Assembly: GCA_944739405.2 (NCBI GenBank)
Contig: OX123197.2
Coordinates: 937,501 to 1,001,500, forward strand
DNA length: 64,000 nucleotides
Reading direction: 5' to 3'
Origin: Euclidia mi
Lineage: Eukaryota > Arthropoda > Insecta > Lepidoptera > Erebidae
Shown: one piece after another, positions 20,392-31,353 of the stretch
Layout of the letters: each line of letters begins with the position of its first letter
Numbering within the stretch: the first letter of the stretch is position 1
The notes under the pieces: generated by a model
The model's database searches: none
What the model saw: only the letters and a program-made list of their open reading frames with translations
Told to the model about the DNA's origin: nothing
Made by a program: the position numbers and the translations under genes

Positions 20392-20739
20392 TGAACTGTC
20401 AAATCATTCATTTTTTGTCGTTTCCGGAAAAAATGTCTAGCGCTCGCGCCGTTTGTCTTTCGCGTGGTTTGTAATTGAAGTAAATTTGGAACCCGTGTGA
20501 ATGCTGCATTTGATCTATAACTGGCACCGGTAAATTGTGATAAAAGATAAAGTTGTGAACATTGACATTTGTATAACTGAACTGTGAATTCTGTATCGAC
20601 CTACAACGTGCATCGTGATCTGAAGAACCTGACCCTTGGACTCTGGTAGCTAATTATAACGATTTACTTATTATTTTGGCCAAAATTATGAGTGTAATCT
20701 TATAGGTCTTCTCCAGAACATCATCAGAGAAGATCTCAG
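20392..20739 (+). other. Candidate non-coding first exon (5' UTR)
   Basis: About 350 bp of locally GC/CpG-richer, repeat-free sequence follows the promoter motif and ends at CAG|GTAAGT (20737-20745), a perfect 5' splice donor. It contains only short upstream ORFs: ATG at 20433 (14 codons), ATG at 20501 (10 codons) and ATG near 20687 (5 codons). This fits an untranslated leader exon followed by a long intron. I found no acceptor or coding exon that can be tied to it in the remaining 43 kb of the window, so the gene it would belong to is unknown. Alternative: a chance donor. Confidence 0.4.
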
Positions 20740-20745
20740 GTAAGT

Positions 20746-22288
20746 TGAAATATAATCACTGTGCAATCACAGTATATAGTTTAGACCTTTTGCCTTGTCA
20801 TAGTCAGATGTAATACAAACTTCCACTGCGCACCCTGAACAATTTCCTACCTGCTTACGGCATCTCTAATCATTATCTCTATTATTTTTATCGCATTTTT
20901 TAAATAACGAACAGAACGGAACTGCGACATTTTTCTATATACAATGTAGGCACATTAAAATTCAATGGTCCAGAATGTAGGTAGGTATTGGTTATAAGAA
21001 AACGATTTAAACATGAATGTTGTACCTACAAGGAAATAACCTACTAACTTCCTATAATCATATCTCCAGTGTATACTGTGTATACCAAATAACTAACTAT
21101 TACGAACCGTCACAGATAATAAAACAATTATAAAATAGACATTAATCGAACAATTGTGCACACGCAACATTATATAACTACAGATAATACGCTATTTTTA
21201 CCGTTAGTTAATGGAAAACACCGGTTAAAGACGAACGCTATTGCATTTAAAAATAGAACAATGTTTTTAATAGTTATGTCAATAGGCAGAAATAGTCGAG
21301 TTTTCTAATCGATCTGTGGTCGGGTGTGATGATAATCGATTGTGTAAGCAGTGTGTGATTGTTTTGAGGAATGATTTGGACGTAAGTATATATCAAAATA
21401 ATTATTATACTTTGTAAAATAACATCCACGCTGAATGTAAGTATTGTTTATCGATATATAGTGGTGTGAATTTTGAAGTTATGTCAGCCCGAGACCACAA
21501 GTAATCTAGGTCAATCATCGTAGATGCCAGAGGGTATTTTTCTTGAAACGTCTAGGCTAGTCATTTCGGTAAATAAACTTTTATATGTTGCAAGAAAGGT
21601 CACTGCGAAATTCAGTAAATTAAAAAAAAAAGATATACAACATATTTGGCACTGGTTCGGTTCGGAAACACAAAAATATGCGTGACTTAAAAATAATAAT
21701 TCTGGTTCTACGAGTATTATGTGCATTAATTTCTTTAAGTTTTGCTTTGTTTTAAAAAGAACCGTGACATATTCACATCCTTATGTATTATATTTTTACG
21801 AAACGAAACCCGGCACATATAAAATTACTTTAATTATACACAAACAAAATCGACAGTTAAAAGTTAAGTTAGTGTAGTAATAAACTAGTAAGTTATGACA
21901 ATATACCTACTATGATACAACACGTAAACTACGTAACCGATTTAGTCGAGAAGAGTTGAAAGAACCTTCAAAACAAGAAAATGCCTACTTAATCGACTAA
22001 AGTACGCATTTTCTTGTTTTGAAGGTTCTTGAAAGGACATCACTACCACGGTAAGGTATCACTACACTTTGCGCGACGAATACCGTACAAAAAGCTGTTT
22101 GGTACTTTTTAAGCTTATCGCGTTCTTATACAAAGACAGGCAGAAAGAAATACCACGATTTATATTAAGTATTGATTACCGTGTCACTACGCAGATGTGC
22201 GAAATTGAGCTCACCATATTATCAAGCTAAGCTACGTTTTTACTGTTATTGTCATTGAGCCTTAGACCGTTACAAAAAATATTAAAAA
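20746..22288. other. Presumed intron/intergenic; one hairpin
   Basis: No gene or TE recognised in 1.5 kb except a 25-bp perfect inverted repeat at 21960-22030. A second donor-like GACGTAAGTAT near 21380 follows a CG-containing block with two ATCGAT motifs; it might be an alternative first exon, but this is weak. Confidence 0.35.
21960..22030. repeat. Inverted repeat, 25-bp perfect arms
   Basis: The left arm 21960-21984 begins AAGAACCTTCAAAACAAG; the right arm 22006-22030 is its exact reverse complement. The 21-nt spacer holds a further 5-bp complementarity (TACTT/AAGTA). Confidence 0.95.
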
Positions 22289-22497
22289 CTAGAGGACGCC
22301 AGCAGCTACGCCTGCATTTTTTTTTTAAATTTACCCGTTTTGGCCGATCCCGTGGGAATTTCGGGAAATCCCTTCTTAGTGCACCCCTATAGTCCCCAAG
22401 GAACATACATGCCAAATTTCAGCTTCCTGCGCTCAATAGTTTCGGCTGTAGCGTGTCTGTCAGTCAGTCAGTAACGCAAGGATTTTATATATTAAGA
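22289..22497 (-). mobile_element. Short Helitron
   Basis: On the minus strand it starts TCTTAATATATAAAATCCTT after an A and ends GCTGGCGTCCTCTAG before a T. It is nearly identical in layout to 32641-32845. Confidence 0.8.
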
Positions 22498-23570
22498 TAA
22501 GTCATACTACCTAAGTACCGTATAATACTAATTATGACATTATCAGCAAAAAATATAACGGTTAATATTAATGTGCTTATTAGAAGCACAAAAAATCTTG
22601 ATCAACATATTAACACGCATTACACTAATCAGAAAGTCCATTTACAGAGAGCACGCATTTGCAGGCAAGTTACTTGTACTGGTTTTTAAACTGAACTTTT
22701 CAGAGTTTTACGCCAGCTGTAAGAACGTTAGATAACAAAGCTCAGGTGTGTACTTACCTTTAGAAGGTGCTGACTCATCAGAACGACTCTCATACATTTT
22801 AATGAAAGCCGAGATCAAGGGCTTAACATTTTCTACGAGGCACAGGGGCATGTCCCAACCACGAAGAAAAGTTCCTACACTTAAAAGGTAAGTTTGCCAC
22901 GAACTTCCCTCTACTCTCTTATCATGAGTAGATTCCTTTATACTAAATCACCGTTTTTCTTTATTTTCTCTCATTTTTATCTTCTTCGCTCTTGATGGAC
23001 TTGCTCTACAAATAATAGAACAAATAATCGTCATCGGCCTAGCGTTATACCGGTTGTAGCCACGGCATTCGCCCTAGACCCCAGTTCTGCTTACTTGTCT
23101 AACCATATTTAACACGAGTTTGAGTGAAAGAACTATCGCCTACAAGATGGTATTCGGCAATACTTTCGTAGCTCGTCCCTACCTATATCATGTTCCTCAG
23201 TCAAAAAAATCAATTATAATCTATACTATATTACCGTTCTTTATTCCGATGTTCTGTGCCACTATTCAATATTTAATTTCTTACAAACATATTAGACGCG
23301 GAACGCGTTTAAATTTTCTGAGACAGGTGGACTGGATTCGTTAATAGTTATTTGCCAGTCTAGAAGTTTAGACATAACAGTCTATAGACTAATATTCTAA
23401 CAGGACTTGAAACATATAATAGGTTTAACGGTACCTATAAACAAATCATGCATAAGTATTTTATAATTTGCTTTGGCAATAAGACGTTAGGATGCACAAA
23501 AAATAAACAGCTGTTCCATACTTTGAACGTTAACCTCGAGAAAATATATAGATAATTATAGTTTTACACT
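22498..23570. other. Old SINE-G fragments, otherwise no feature
   Basis: 22745-22865 (CCGAGATCAAGGGCTTAACA...CGAGGCAC) and 23025-23110 (ATCGTCATCGGCCTAGCGTT) resemble parts of SINE-G seen better at 36585-37040. The 74-residue ORF at 23120-23344 matches nothing I know. Confidence 0.35.
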
Positions 23571-23632
23571 ACATGCACATAACAACACCATCTGGTCTTA
23601 AACTAAGCAGAAGTTGAATTATAGGTACTACT
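23571..23632 (-). repeat. SINE-H tail fragment
   Basis: ACAACACCATCTGGTCTTAA and AACTAAGCAG match the tail of SINE-H at 34437-34500. Confidence 0.5.
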
Positions 23633-23633
23633 T

Positions 23634-23845
23634 ATCATCATCATCAGCCTTTAATAGGCCACTGCTGGACTAGGCCTCTCCTTTTAAAGGAGGAATTGGC
23701 CTACTATACCACGCTGGCCAAACGGGTAGTTATAGGGTTTGTATCAAGTTTTCCTTCTCTTACAGTGCTGTTCTCTGCATAACGACACCCATGGGATGAT
23801 ATGGGGTGGTGACTTTCCGTATTCTTAATCCGTCACCACACGGAC
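23634..23845 (-). mobile_element. SINE-A copy
   Basis: In plus orientation it runs from the RTE tail complement (CATCATCATCAGCC) to the head complement ending CCGTCACCACACGGAC. About 20 bp in the middle (the ATATGCTCCC...GGCTCTTA segment) are deleted relative to the copy at 24508. Confidence 0.85.
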
Positions 23846-24385
23846 AAGGTACTACTATACATCATTTATACACTTTATGGCACAGCTAAAGAAAAGCTTA
23901 ATAAAAACGAGGACAATTACCACGTTGCTACAGTTTGCACTATTCTTAAAATAAACTTACATATTCGACACATCTTCCCTTCGACTTGCCTTCTCTTAAG
24001 TTCGAAAAGGGATACCAACCACAATAGGCTAAAATAGAGGGAAAAGTGAACGTATTTGAACATTGGCACACATATTATGCAGTGCCTATCTACACAGGTG
24101 AGAAAACGAAGTTTAAATGAAAACATTAAAAAACGAGACCTAATGTAACAATCGTTTTCATAAAATTGGCGACGAAATGCCCTTCGGCGCCAAAAACCAA
24201 TTTATAATCTCAGTTGTGTGTGCTTTCGGAAAGCAGTAATTTATTTTTATTTATATTACTTTGAACATCGATTCTGATTTGTTATGTATATTTATCCTCT
24301 TCTTTACATTTTTCACCTCCTGTTCTTCAATAGGGTTGTTATACCTACAGTCGTAGCTTTACTAGCACATTATCATCATCAGCCT

Positions 24386-25351
24386 ACCGTACTGCCGTCC
24401 TTTAACTATAATGCCGTTAAGTACTAAAACCACATTTTGAGATACGCGCGAAAAACGGTGAAATAATTTCAAATGGATGCTACTTCCTAACTTGAAGTTC
24501 CATCTTCTTCTTCATCAGCCCTTAACAGTCCACTGCTGGACTAGGCCTCTCCTTTGAAAGGAGGAATTGGCCTACTATACCACGCTGGCCAAACGTGTTG
24601 GTATAGGGTTTGTATCAAGTTTTCCTTCTCTTACAGTGTTGTTCTCTGCATAATATGCTCCCTCTGTCGGCTCTTACGACACCCATGGGATGATATGGGG
24701 TGGTGACATTCCGTATTCTTAATCCGTCACCACACGGACAGTTGAAGTTCCATGTGAACCTTTAAAATACCAAAAATATGTCATTAAAAGCTCTTTTAGT
24801 CAGTGCTGGTGACATTCGAAAACGTTGCCGTAAATTAAAGAAAATAAATATTTCATATTTTCTCAAAGTAATCTTTAAAATATCTAGTCCTAAAAACATG
24901 ACTATAATGCCGTTATGCATACCTTAACGGCATTTTTGCTAATGGTTATATCCTAATCTTGTAGTAATATTACCACTCTTAAAAAAATCGATAGAATACA
25001 AACCTAAAAAGCCGTTAAAAGCGCTAGAGATAATATAGGTTAGCATTATTGCTTAAACAAGTAGAATCGAACTACGCTATAATGCCGCTAAGTCATTTAA
25101 CGGCAAATAAGACAAGGAAATATTTAATAATACCTGAAGGATATTTTTGTTATGCACATTTTCTATTGATTACATTGCTAAAATGCCGCTAAGTACAAAA
25201 CCTTTGACGATAGCGGCATTACCAGCGTCCGCCATAACAGCTATTGAAACTGTTGGCAGACAGATCGATAGAGCTTTTTTTTATAAATACGGTCTAAGAA
25301 ACTCAAGAATGATGTCACTTAACGGCATTTTAGTTAAAGGACGGCAGCGTA
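24386..25351. mobile_element. DNA transposon with AATGCCGTTAAG subterminal motifs
   Basis: The left end (ACTGCCGTCCTTTAACTATA then ATGCCGTTAAG, 24391-24422) is mirrored by the right end (25318-25347). The motif ATGCCGTTAAG/CTTAACGGCAT recurs several times inside (near 24906, 25082, 25183, 25316). It contains a SINE-A at 24508-24740 and sits in the 3' part of an RTE copy. No transposase. Confidence 0.7.
24508..24740 (-). mobile_element. SINE-A copy nested in a DNA transposon
   Basis: Full layout of the family on the minus strand: head CCGTGTGGTGACGGATTAAG, middle GAGAAGGAAAACTTGATACA, RTE tail GGACTGTTAAGGGCTGATGA. Confidence 0.85.
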
Positions 25352-25510
25352 GGCCTCTGCTGAATATAGGCCTCTCCAATATCACGTCACTAAGCCCGAA
25401 TTTCGGCTCTTCGTGTCCAGCCGCTGCCAGCCACTTTGCGTATATCGTCACTTCACCTAGCCGGAGGGCGTCCTGCACTACTTTTGCCAAGGCGAGGTCT
25501 CCACTATAAT
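25352..25510 (-). pseudogene. RTE ORF2 C-terminal relic, split by a DNA transposon
   Basis: The minus strand encodes KSSAGRPPAR-stop-SDDIRKVAGSGW and, further on, DIGEAYIQQR, in line with the RTE ending 'GRPPARWSDDIRKVAG.GW......R..GEAYVQQW'. The W after PPAR is now a stop. The RTE tail (GATGATGATAA on this strand, near 24370) lies on the other side of the 24386-25351 transposon. Confidence 0.65.
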
Positions 25511-25511
25511 A

Positions 25512-25818
25512 GGTATATACCTAATTTCATGACGCATTGCTTACTAGGTTACTTGATAGTTATTTAAACAATGCTTCTAATTTCCGTTCCGTACTTAGTC
25601 ACGTCACCCATACAAACGTCTAAGTACTTTACATACTTAACGAAACAAATCCTGAGTCAATTTGAGACAGTACTCAGTGGTTATGTAATGTGATGAGTTT
25701 GGTGCTGTGTGTCCTATAAGACTACCGATATGTACCTACTTAAAAAATAAATCTTTTTGCTCATCTGATAATGGGTTATTATTTTAATACTTAATTTTTA
25801 ACGAGTTTGAGACATGGG
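25512..25818. other. No feature seen
   Basis: No gene or repeat recognised. Confidence 0.35.
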
Positions 25819-25829
25819 CGCCAGAACAA

Positions 25830-26224
25830 CATACATAAATACATAGTCTCACGCCTATAACCCCGAAGAGGTAGGCAGAGGTGTATTTCTACACCCACTT
25901 TTCGCCAGATATACTTTAGTCCCACGTAATAAGGGGCGAGCCTATTGCCGTACCGGGCACATTTCCAGACTCCGTGCTGCTACTGACAATTTCGTGACAG
26001 AAAAACCCAATAACACTGCCCAACCCAGGAATAGAACCCGGGACCTCCTCGCACATTTATGCCGCGAGACCAACGAGGCAGTCGTATAGGGTTTGATGTC
26101 GAGTTTTCCGTCTCTACGCAAAGATGGTATTTGCATCGTGTTATCCCTTAGTCGCCTCTTACGACACCCACAGGAAGATAGGGGGTGGTGACACTTGTAT
26201 TCTATGCCGTCAACCACACGGCTA
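25830..26224 (-). mobile_element. Full-length SINE-B with 11-bp TSD
   Basis: CGCCAGAACAA is present at 25819-25829 and 26225-26235. On the minus strand the order is head H1, tRNA-like core with B box GGTTCTATTCC, and T1 tail ending CTATGTATTTATG. Confidence 0.9.
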
Positions 26225-26302
26225 CGCCAGAACAAAGATTGTAATGAAATCATTAATTGCTCGAATGGTCGAGATCGATTGGAATTGATTGAAATGCATT
26301 GA

Positions 26303-26522
26303 ATAGAGACTCATACTCACGCCTGTATCTCCGGAGGGGTTGGTAGAGGTGTAATATTTCACCCACATTTTGCCATGATTTTTTAGGTCCCACGTAATAG
26401 GGGACTAGCCTATTGCTTTGTTACCGGGTACATCACCAGACTCCGTGTTCCGTACGTCCGACCCGCGAATCGAACCCGGGACCTCCGATCAGCATACGCT
26501 ATCAACTGGACCACAGAGGCAA
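26303..26522 (-). mobile_element. SINE-C copy
   Basis: The tRNA-like head on the minus strand reads TGCCTCTGTGGTCCAGTTGA with B box GGTTCGATTCG; tail T1 follows. Part of the T1 start is missing. Confidence 0.75.
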
Positions 26523-26880
26523 ACCAATAGGTCTCATATCAGTCAGTTTGGCATGAGGCAAGCTAACATTGTTTCAAACCTACTTGTATCATAAACCAAT
26601 TTGTAGAAATTATAATCCCATATTATGCAAGTAAGCATTCCTTACAATGCTTCTCATATATTGTAATAAAACAACAATAGCCTCAACTATTAGTGTCACA
26701 AAATGTATAATAGACAATAATTCGCATCACAAAGACAAAGGTGACAGGCAAATAGGATTAGTTACGAAACATATGGGAAAATATTTTAATGAAATGCTCT
26801 GCTATGGTATTTGTACTTAAATAAGTTCAAACTTGACCTGGTTTTTAATGCAAAATTTTTAATATATATTTTTTTATAGA

Positions 26881-27055
26881 TGTACTCACGCCTGTAGGTA
26901 CCCCTGAAGGGGTAGGCAGAGGTGTAATAGACTCCGTGCTGCTACTGAGAATTTCCTAACGGAAAAACCCAATGACACTTTGCCCGACCCGGGAATCGAA
27001 CCCGAGATCTCCCAATCCCACGCGCACGTTTATGCCGCGAGACCAACGAGGCAGT
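26881..27055 (-). mobile_element. SINE-B copy with internal deletion
   Basis: The tRNA-like core and both ends of T1 are present; about 80 bp of T1 (the CGGCAATAGGCTCGCC part) is deleted and head H1 is absent. Confidence 0.75.
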
Positions 27056-27149
27056 CATTATAATATTCGTTTTTTATTATAACCATAGTTAATTGTCTCC
27101 CTGTTTTATATGACGGTATGAAAGGTAGTATATCCGATTCCGTAAAATC

Positions 27150-27385
27150 TCATCATCATCCTAGCGTACCTTGACATTCACTATTTTAAGCCCGAGGCGT
27201 TTTTCTAGTCTAACCAGAATTAACAGAATATTAGCCTTCCAACAAGGCGTCTGTCTTCTGGCCTTTAGTCCATGGCTCTGACTAATGTAATTAAATTCTA
27301 TGTCTACTTCCCATACCGACTGTCATAGATCTTCATGATAGCTGGAACCGAGAAATTAGTGCACTCTGAGGCACGAGGCAAGCAA
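27150..27385 (+). mobile_element. SINE-G copy
   Basis: CATCATCATCCTAGCG at the start and ACTGTCATAGATCTTCATGA then GCTGGAACCGAG match the family at 36585-36793. Confidence 0.5.
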
Positions 27386-27483
27386 TAAGTAAACAATACA
27401 TTAATACGCACCTCACTTTTTAGGTATTTTTAGTTCTTAGATTACATAAGCTCCTTACGAAATAATTATCTAATCTAATCTTA

Positions 27484-27719
27484 TCTATACTAATATAATA
27501 AAGCGGAAGAGTTTGTTTGTTTGTTTGTTTGTTTGTTTGGTTGAACGCGCTAATCTCAGGAACTGCCGGTCCGATTTTATTTTAAAAATTCTTTCAGTGT
27601 TACCTCATTTATCGGGGAAGGCTATAGGCTATATAACATATAGGCTATATAACGCTATGGCCCACGGGGGCGGAGCAGTAGCCTTAAATAAAGCGTGTGT
27701 AACCGCGGGCATCATCTAG
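27484..27719 (+). mobile_element. Helitron
   Basis: Starts TCTATACTAATATAATAAAG after A and ends ACCGCGGGCATCATCTAG before T. It contains a GTTT microsatellite and ACGCGCTAATCTCAGGAACT. No coding capacity. Confidence 0.8.
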
Positions 27720-27754
27720 TACTAAGTAATATCACAGAATAATTAATAGTACTA

Positions 27755-27965
27755 ACGTAGTAATATATAAAGCTGAAGAGTTTATTTGTTTGTTTGAACG
27801 CGCTAATCTCAGGAACTGCCGATCCGATTTGAAAAATTCTTTCAGTGTTACCTCATTTATCGAGGAAGGCTATAGGCTATATAACATATAGGCTATATAA
27901 GGCTATTGGCCACGGGGGCGGAGCAGTAGCCTTAAATAACGCGCGTGTAACCGCGGGCATCATCT
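27755..27965 (+). mobile_element. Second Helitron of the same family, adjacent
   Basis: It carries TAATATATAAAGCTGAAGAG and the same body, and ends GCGGGCATCATCTAC, where the CTAG end is mutated. It lies 35 bp after the first copy, in direct orientation. Confidence 0.75.
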
Positions 27966-28054
27966 ACTGTCTTATATCTCTAGTAAGTAAATCTATCGAT
28001 AGGTTGATGGAGGAATCGTCTTAAGATAACAACAAAGATATAATTCGAATAAAG

Positions 28055-28295
28055 CGTGAAATTGATGCCCGAGCCTGCATTAACTCTGTTTACCACTTAA
28101 GTGCGGCAGTTATCTGTTACGGCCACAGCGCCAACTGACGGACGGAGCGGGCGAAGCGGACGACATCGTTTCACCTCTTTTCATACTTGGGTGTGAACCC
28201 AGTTGGCGCTGTGGCCTGCGCTTTATATGTAAACAGATAACTGCCGCACTTAAGTGGTAAACAGAGTTAATGCAGGCTCGGGCATCAATTTCACG
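28055..28295. repeat. Foldback element (241 bp palindrome)
   Basis: 28055-28118 and 28232-28295 are perfect 64-bp inverted repeats. A second perfect stem of 17 bp follows inward (28121-28137 with 28200-28216). The loop is GC-rich (CGGACGGAGCGGGCGAAGCG). No TSD was found. Confidence 0.9.
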
Positions 28296-28654
28296 ATAAT
28301 AACATAGTCTCGCATATCCGCTGACAACTTGCTACTAGACAGTGTCATAATAACCTTATCTAATATCAGTTCCTGGTTTACTGGTCACTTCTTAACGTAC
28401 ATACCTAATTATTTTCCAAGAGAAAAGGGAAATTCAGATGCTTTGTGATTACTCGCTGTTATGTAAAAGGAAAGAAAACGTTAATAAAATAAGCTGAAGA
28501 GTATATTTCTTGTTTGAACGTGCTAATCGTATAAATGTTCAGTCTGAAATATAAATATTTTTGCCGTTAACCTCCCAATTTTAAGGAATTAAGCTTAGGT
28601 ATATTACGCACGTTCAGGAGCCTAACAAGTTATAAAAAATGGAGCAAGGGCTGT

Positions 28655-28705
28655 AGTATCATTACACCTCTGCCTACACCTTCGGGGTTACAGGCGTGAG
28701 TCTAT
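28655..28705 (+). repeat. T1 tail fragment
   Basis: ACACCTCTGCCTACACCTTC and GGCGTGAGTCTATA match the end of tail T1 shared by SINE-B, -C and -D. Confidence 0.7.
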
Positions 28706-28715
28706 AAAAAAATTT

Positions 28716-28950
28716 CTTCATCATTATCAGCCTTTAACAGTCCACTGCTGGACTAGGCCTCTCCTTTGAAAGGAGGAATTGGCCTACTATACCACCCTGC
28801 CAAACGGGTTGGTATAGGGTTTGTATCAAGCTTTCCTTCTCTTACAGTGCTGTTCTCTGCATAATATGCTCCCTTTGTCGGCTCTTACGACACTCATGGG
28901 ATGATATGGGGTGGTGATATTCCGTATTCTTAATCCGTCACCACACGGAC
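28716..28950 (-). mobile_element. SINE-A copy
   Basis: Complete family layout in reverse; RTE-type tail at the left, head H1 complement ending CACCACACGGAC at the right. Confidence 0.9.
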
Positions 28951-29023
28951 TATCTGTACTGTACTGAACAGTACCAGTGTAGAATGTTAGGATTGATTAG
29001 CGCGTGCAATATCCTTTAGATTA

Positions 29024-30033
29024 GGGGCCATCCACAAATTACGTCACACATATAGAGGGGGCGGAGGGGTAGGGGTTCGATGAAGTGCGACACTGTATGA
29101 ACAATGAGATGAGAATATATGAGACCAGCTGTGACAAGGAGGGGGGAGGGGTCAAAAAGGCACGAACATCGTGTGACTAGGGAATGCAATCTCGTTGAGA
29201 TCTCGGCCTTTGTTAGCGAGATTAATCTCGGTCGAAAAAAGGGTGAGATCTCGCGAGATTTACGAGATTGCACTCGAGCATAAAAACATCTTATTCCAAG
29301 CGCGAACTGACACGGACGGAGTTGCAATCTGTCGGTATAGGCAGTAATAAAAAATGAAATGAATTTATATACGAGTCCGGGGAGTCAAAAGGCAAACTTT
29401 TGCAGTTCGTGGATGTCTGCCTGAGAACAGCGGTTTCAATTAGCATTGAATCCGAAAGGGCCTTCACAGCGGCTAATTTTTCTGGCCAACGGAAAAGGAA
29501 GCCGTTTAGCCGACGATTCTTTGGACATTTTGTGCTTCTGAAAGAGCTACTTTGAAAATAATTCATAATAATGGCTTGTGATTTGAACTGAACCAATATT
29601 TCCTTTGATTGGTATATTTTAATTAGGATTAATTAGGATTTAATTAGGATCTGTAATTTCTAATAGTCTGTCTTATTGGTATATTTTGTTAATTAATCTG
29701 TTATATCTAAAAGGTCTACTGAGTAGATATAGTTTAATTTCCCTAATTGATTATAATCATACAATACCTCAGTTTAGTAACATAGATGATAAGTAAGTTT
29801 TTTTTTACCTCTCGTTGTTTTGTTTATTATAAAATAAATGTTTTATAACTAAAAGATTTTCGTTTGATATTAGAAGCGAAGGCTGGTTGTTTCTTTCATT
29901 TCTTATTTGACAGATCCGTCCGTAAAAGTTTACTTCATAAAAGTTTATTTAAAAAAATATAGACAGATAGGTACGTCAAACCAATGTTTGAAGCATATGA
30001 AAAATTCGTGAAAAATAATTAATGGATGGCCCC
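29024..30033. mobile_element. 1-kb TIR element with TTA duplication
   Basis: Ends GGGGCCATCCACAAATTA and TAATTAATGGATGGCCCC (inverted) lie between TTA at 29021-29023 and TTA at 30034-30036. A TWA duplication suits PIF/Harbinger. The interior has no transposase. It contains a second small palindromic block (about 29183-29276, GCAATCTCG...CGAGATTGC), probably another MITE. Confidence 0.7.
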
Positions 30034-30299
30034 TTATTAGCTTTTAGGCTTAGAAAAATACTTATTAGGTATGTGCAACAATTACATTTGGTGATATAAC
30101 TTCTTGTCATTATGAGCTTAGTAATTTAGAATAGGAAGACACAATCTGCACCAATTATTGCGAATCTGTTGATCACTTCCGATTCCTTGCCAACTACATA
30201 ATATAAACTAGATTTTTGTAGGTAGCAGAGCCTTGAATCCCACAGAATATCGTCGTTAAGTAACAGTGTTTTAACTTATACTGTGGCGTTTAAATGAAT

Positions 30300-30420
30300 T
30301 AATGAGAGTGCCAGAGGCCTCCTCCTTTTTAAGGAATAGGAGAAGTGGGATAAGAACAAAGGCTTCCCCATCCCACTCCTCCTCTTACTCCTTTTGCCAT
30401 CCTCGGGATAGGCAGCGGCT
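30300..30420 (-). repeat. Fragment of the repeat seen at 59034-59350
   Basis: GAGTGCCAGAGGCCTCCTCC and CATCCCACTCCTCC in this order match the reverse complement of 59150-59225. Confidence 0.4.
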
Positions 30421-30732
30421 TATTCGTTATATTTTCGCACACAGCCATGTTTGTATTTGCTAGCAATAAAAAATATACATTTAACCAATTTTATATAATA
30501 CAAAGTTCAAAACGCACACAAAGTTCAAAACGCGTGACCTACAAATATCTAGACGCGTGGTAGATATAGTTAGATAATCGGCGAAAATGAATGAGTTAGT
30601 GGAGAATTACATCACAAGTGGACTCCAAACTGGAGAAAGTGGGATCACTGCCACGCCGTGACATTCGTATTATGTGAGGTGACATAACGAAGCGGCATAT
30701 CCAATGATTTGCTTTTGACAGGTTTGAGTCTC

Positions 30733-30980
30733 AATTTCTAAGCCTCATTGTCCGTGTGGTGACGGATTAAGAATACGGAATGTCACCACCCCATATCATC
30801 CCATGGGTGTCGTAAGAGCCGACAAAGGGACCATACTATGCAGAGAACAGCACTGTAAGAGAAGGAAAACTTGATTCAAACCCTATACCAACCCGTTTGG
30901 CCAGCGTGGTATAGTAGGCCAATTCCTCCTTTCAAAGGATAGGCCTAGTCCAGCAGTGGACTATTAAAGGCTGATGATGA
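30733..30980 (+). mobile_element. SINE-A with 13-bp TSD
   Basis: AGGTTTGAGTCTC is found at 30720-30732 and 30980-30992 (the shared A allows one base of overlap). The 5' end includes an 18-nt leader before CCGTGTGG, which helps to place the true start of the family. Confidence 0.9.
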
Positions 30981-31005
30981 GGTTTGAGTCTCTTTATCAT
31001 TTAAT

Positions 31006-31190
31006 CTGGATCCACAGACCACTCACAGGTCCACTGCGACTGTGGAACTGCATGTCAATCCATGACGCTTTTGCTTTCTTGCCCTCCTTGCCCTGCAGCC
31101 TGCAGCAAACGAGACCTTAAAATGGCCTCAGACAATGTCTTCACCGTAATAAAGTTTTGGGAACAGAAAATTTGAACGCAGAAGAAAGAG
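31006..31190 (+). mobile_element. 3' end of Jockey-type LINE
   Basis: It encodes HCDCGTACQSMTLLLSCPPC...DLKMASDNVFTVIKFWEQKI then TGA, homologous to the C-terminus at 12450-12605, and ends in a GAAGAAAG tail. 5'-truncated. Confidence 0.8.
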
Positions 31191-31353
31191 ACTACATACC
31201 TACTAATAGGTTAACGCTTGCTCACAAACCTCTAAAACAAAAGAACAGGTAGAAGTAGAGCACAGATATTAGCAAAATATTTAAAAAACTATTTTCGCAA
31301 CAGTGTCGTGCCATTCATGAAGGGTTTTACTTTTAAACGGTAAATCTTGTGAC

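Noticed and set aside
23120..23344. 74-residue ORF as a host exon
   Set aside because: No domain, no splice sites of note, and codon use looks random.
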